This document shows positions 6,468 to 7,028 of a stretch of DNA of 7,028 nucleotides, piece after piece. The position numbers and the translations under genes were made by a program. The notes beneath the pieces were generated by a model, which had not been told where the DNA came from, did no database searches, and was given only the letters and a program-made list of their open reading frames with translations. The first letter of the stretch is position 1. Every line of letters begins with the position of its first letter. This DNA is from Gammaproteobacteria bacterium. GTDB lineage: Bacteria; Pseudomonadota; Gammaproteobacteria; Arenicellales; Arenicellaceae. The stretch lies in contig DNHK01000188.1 of NCBI GenBank assembly GCA_003485905.1, forward strand, positions 8,955 to 15,982, in the 5' to 3' direction.

Positions 6468-7028
6468 TCTTCGATCCCCTGAATTACCGATAGCAACAAC
6501 ACATGCGCAAGTTTATCGAGTTCAACTACCGGTCGAGCAGTAATCTCTAGAAACGAATGCCCTAAGGATTCAGAAATATCTTCGACAATCGCAACGGGAT
6601 AACCCTCGGGATAACGCCCCCCCATACCGGAACTAACTAAAAGGTCTCCTTCACGAATATCGCTATTGCGGGTTAAAAACGGTAGTTTGAGAATATAAGT
6701 TGAGCCACCTTGACCAATCCCCATCGTTCTCACACCGCTGCGTTCAAACATCAGAGGGATAGCCACATCACCGTCGGTCAGAAGTCTTACCTGGGCGCTA
6801 TTCACCATCACCTCTGTTACCAACCCAACGACCCCTGTCTCATCAATAGCGACCTGCCCCTCATAGGCACCATCTATCAGCCCTTTATCAACAACAATTT
6901 GCTGGCGAAAGGTGTTTACACTGATATCTTTAACTCTCGCGTACTTGGTTTCCATCCGTGTAGCCTTCGACGCATCAAGCAAGCTACGCAACTCATTATT
7001 CTCCCTCTCAAGCGGCCTTATTCTTAGT
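6464..7028 (-). CDS. mreC: Cell shape-determining protein MreC, C-terminal part
   Basis: Bitopic inner-membrane protein whose periplasmic part organises the elongasome and activates PBP2/RodA. Only the last 187 residues are in the window. The reading frame stays open to the right edge, and the first residues (LERENNELRSLLDA) are the end of the coiled coil that normally precedes the beta domains, so a TTG at 6991 is internal and not a start. The rest is the two-barrel periplasmic core: VVDKGLIDG, GVVGLVTEV, VRLLTDGDVAIP, GDLLVSSGMGGRYPEGYPV. The family is typically 280-370 residues, so the cytoplasmic tail, the membrane helix and most of the coiled coil lie beyond base 7028. The TGA stop overlaps the GTG of mreD. 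mreB is expected further upstream on the same strand. Confidence 0.95.
   Translation of the reverse strand, partial: LRIRPLERENNELRSLLDASKATRMETKYARVKDISVNTFRQQIVVDKGLIDGAYEGQVAIDETGVVGLVTEVMVNSAQVRLLTDGDVAIPLMFERSGVRTMGIGQGGSTYILKLPFLTRNSDIREGDLLVSSGMGGRYPEGYPVAIVEDISESLGHSFLEITARPVVELDKLAHVLLLSVIQGIEE

Noticed and set aside
6989..6991. TTG as a start for a short mreC-like gene
   Set aside because: The frame continues open to the window edge with coiled-coil sequence typical of MreC (ERENNELRSLLDA), so this is an internal Leu codon.
6710..7027. Open frame of 105 codons on the plus strand near the right edge
   Set aside because: It is antisense to the conserved MreC core and shows no recognisable protein features; a shadow of mreC.

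Overview
This is a single-strand cell-wall elongation cluster from a Gram-negative bacterium. All seven genes lie on the minus strand, so transcription runs from the right edge to the left: mreC (5' end cut off), mreD, mrdA (PBP2), mrdB (rodA), an mltB/sltB1-type lytic transglycosylase gene, rlpA and dacA (3' end cut off). The gene families, the outer-membrane lipoprotein signal on RlpA and the order rodA - mltB/sltB1 - rlpA - dacA point to a gammaproteobacterium. Pseudomonas aeruginosa has a similar order around its rodA; E. coli has mrdA-mrdB-rlpA-dacA without mltB and keeps mreBCD elsewhere. Base composition looks moderate (roughly mid-40s % G+C by eye). The genus cannot be fixed from this sequence.

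Layout, in transcription order. At 7028-6464 is the C-terminal part of MreC, overlapping mreD (6467-5976) by 4 bp (GTGA). A 40-bp gap follows, then mrdA (5935-4046), which starts with TTG and overlaps mrdB/rodA (4049-2967) by 4 bp (ATGA). A 73-bp gap follows, then mltB (2893-1838), which overlaps rlpA (1841-870) by 4 bp (ATGA). An 85-bp AT-rich gap leads to dacA (784 to beyond base 1), which starts with GTG. The genes therefore fall into three overlapping pairs plus dacA, and each pair encodes partners or functionally related proteins.

How they work together. MreC and MreD are the membrane scaffold of the elongasome (Rod system). RodA polymerises glycan strands from lipid II and PBP2 crosslinks them. 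The MltB/SltB1-type enzyme and RlpA cleave glycan strands, and DacA trims pentapeptides. mreB is expected just beyond the right edge, and the rest of dacA lies beyond the left edge.

The window is almost fully coding. I found no RNA gene, mobile element, CRISPR array or sign of recent transfer, and no stretch over 100 bp without a gene. I did not find an undescribed system; this is a conserved housekeeping locus. The points most worth a second look are a Cys/His-rich cluster in PBP2 that may be an all-Cys/His version of the PBP2 zinc site, the TTG start of mrdA, the paired-gene architecture, and a lytic transglycosylase without a lipobox.
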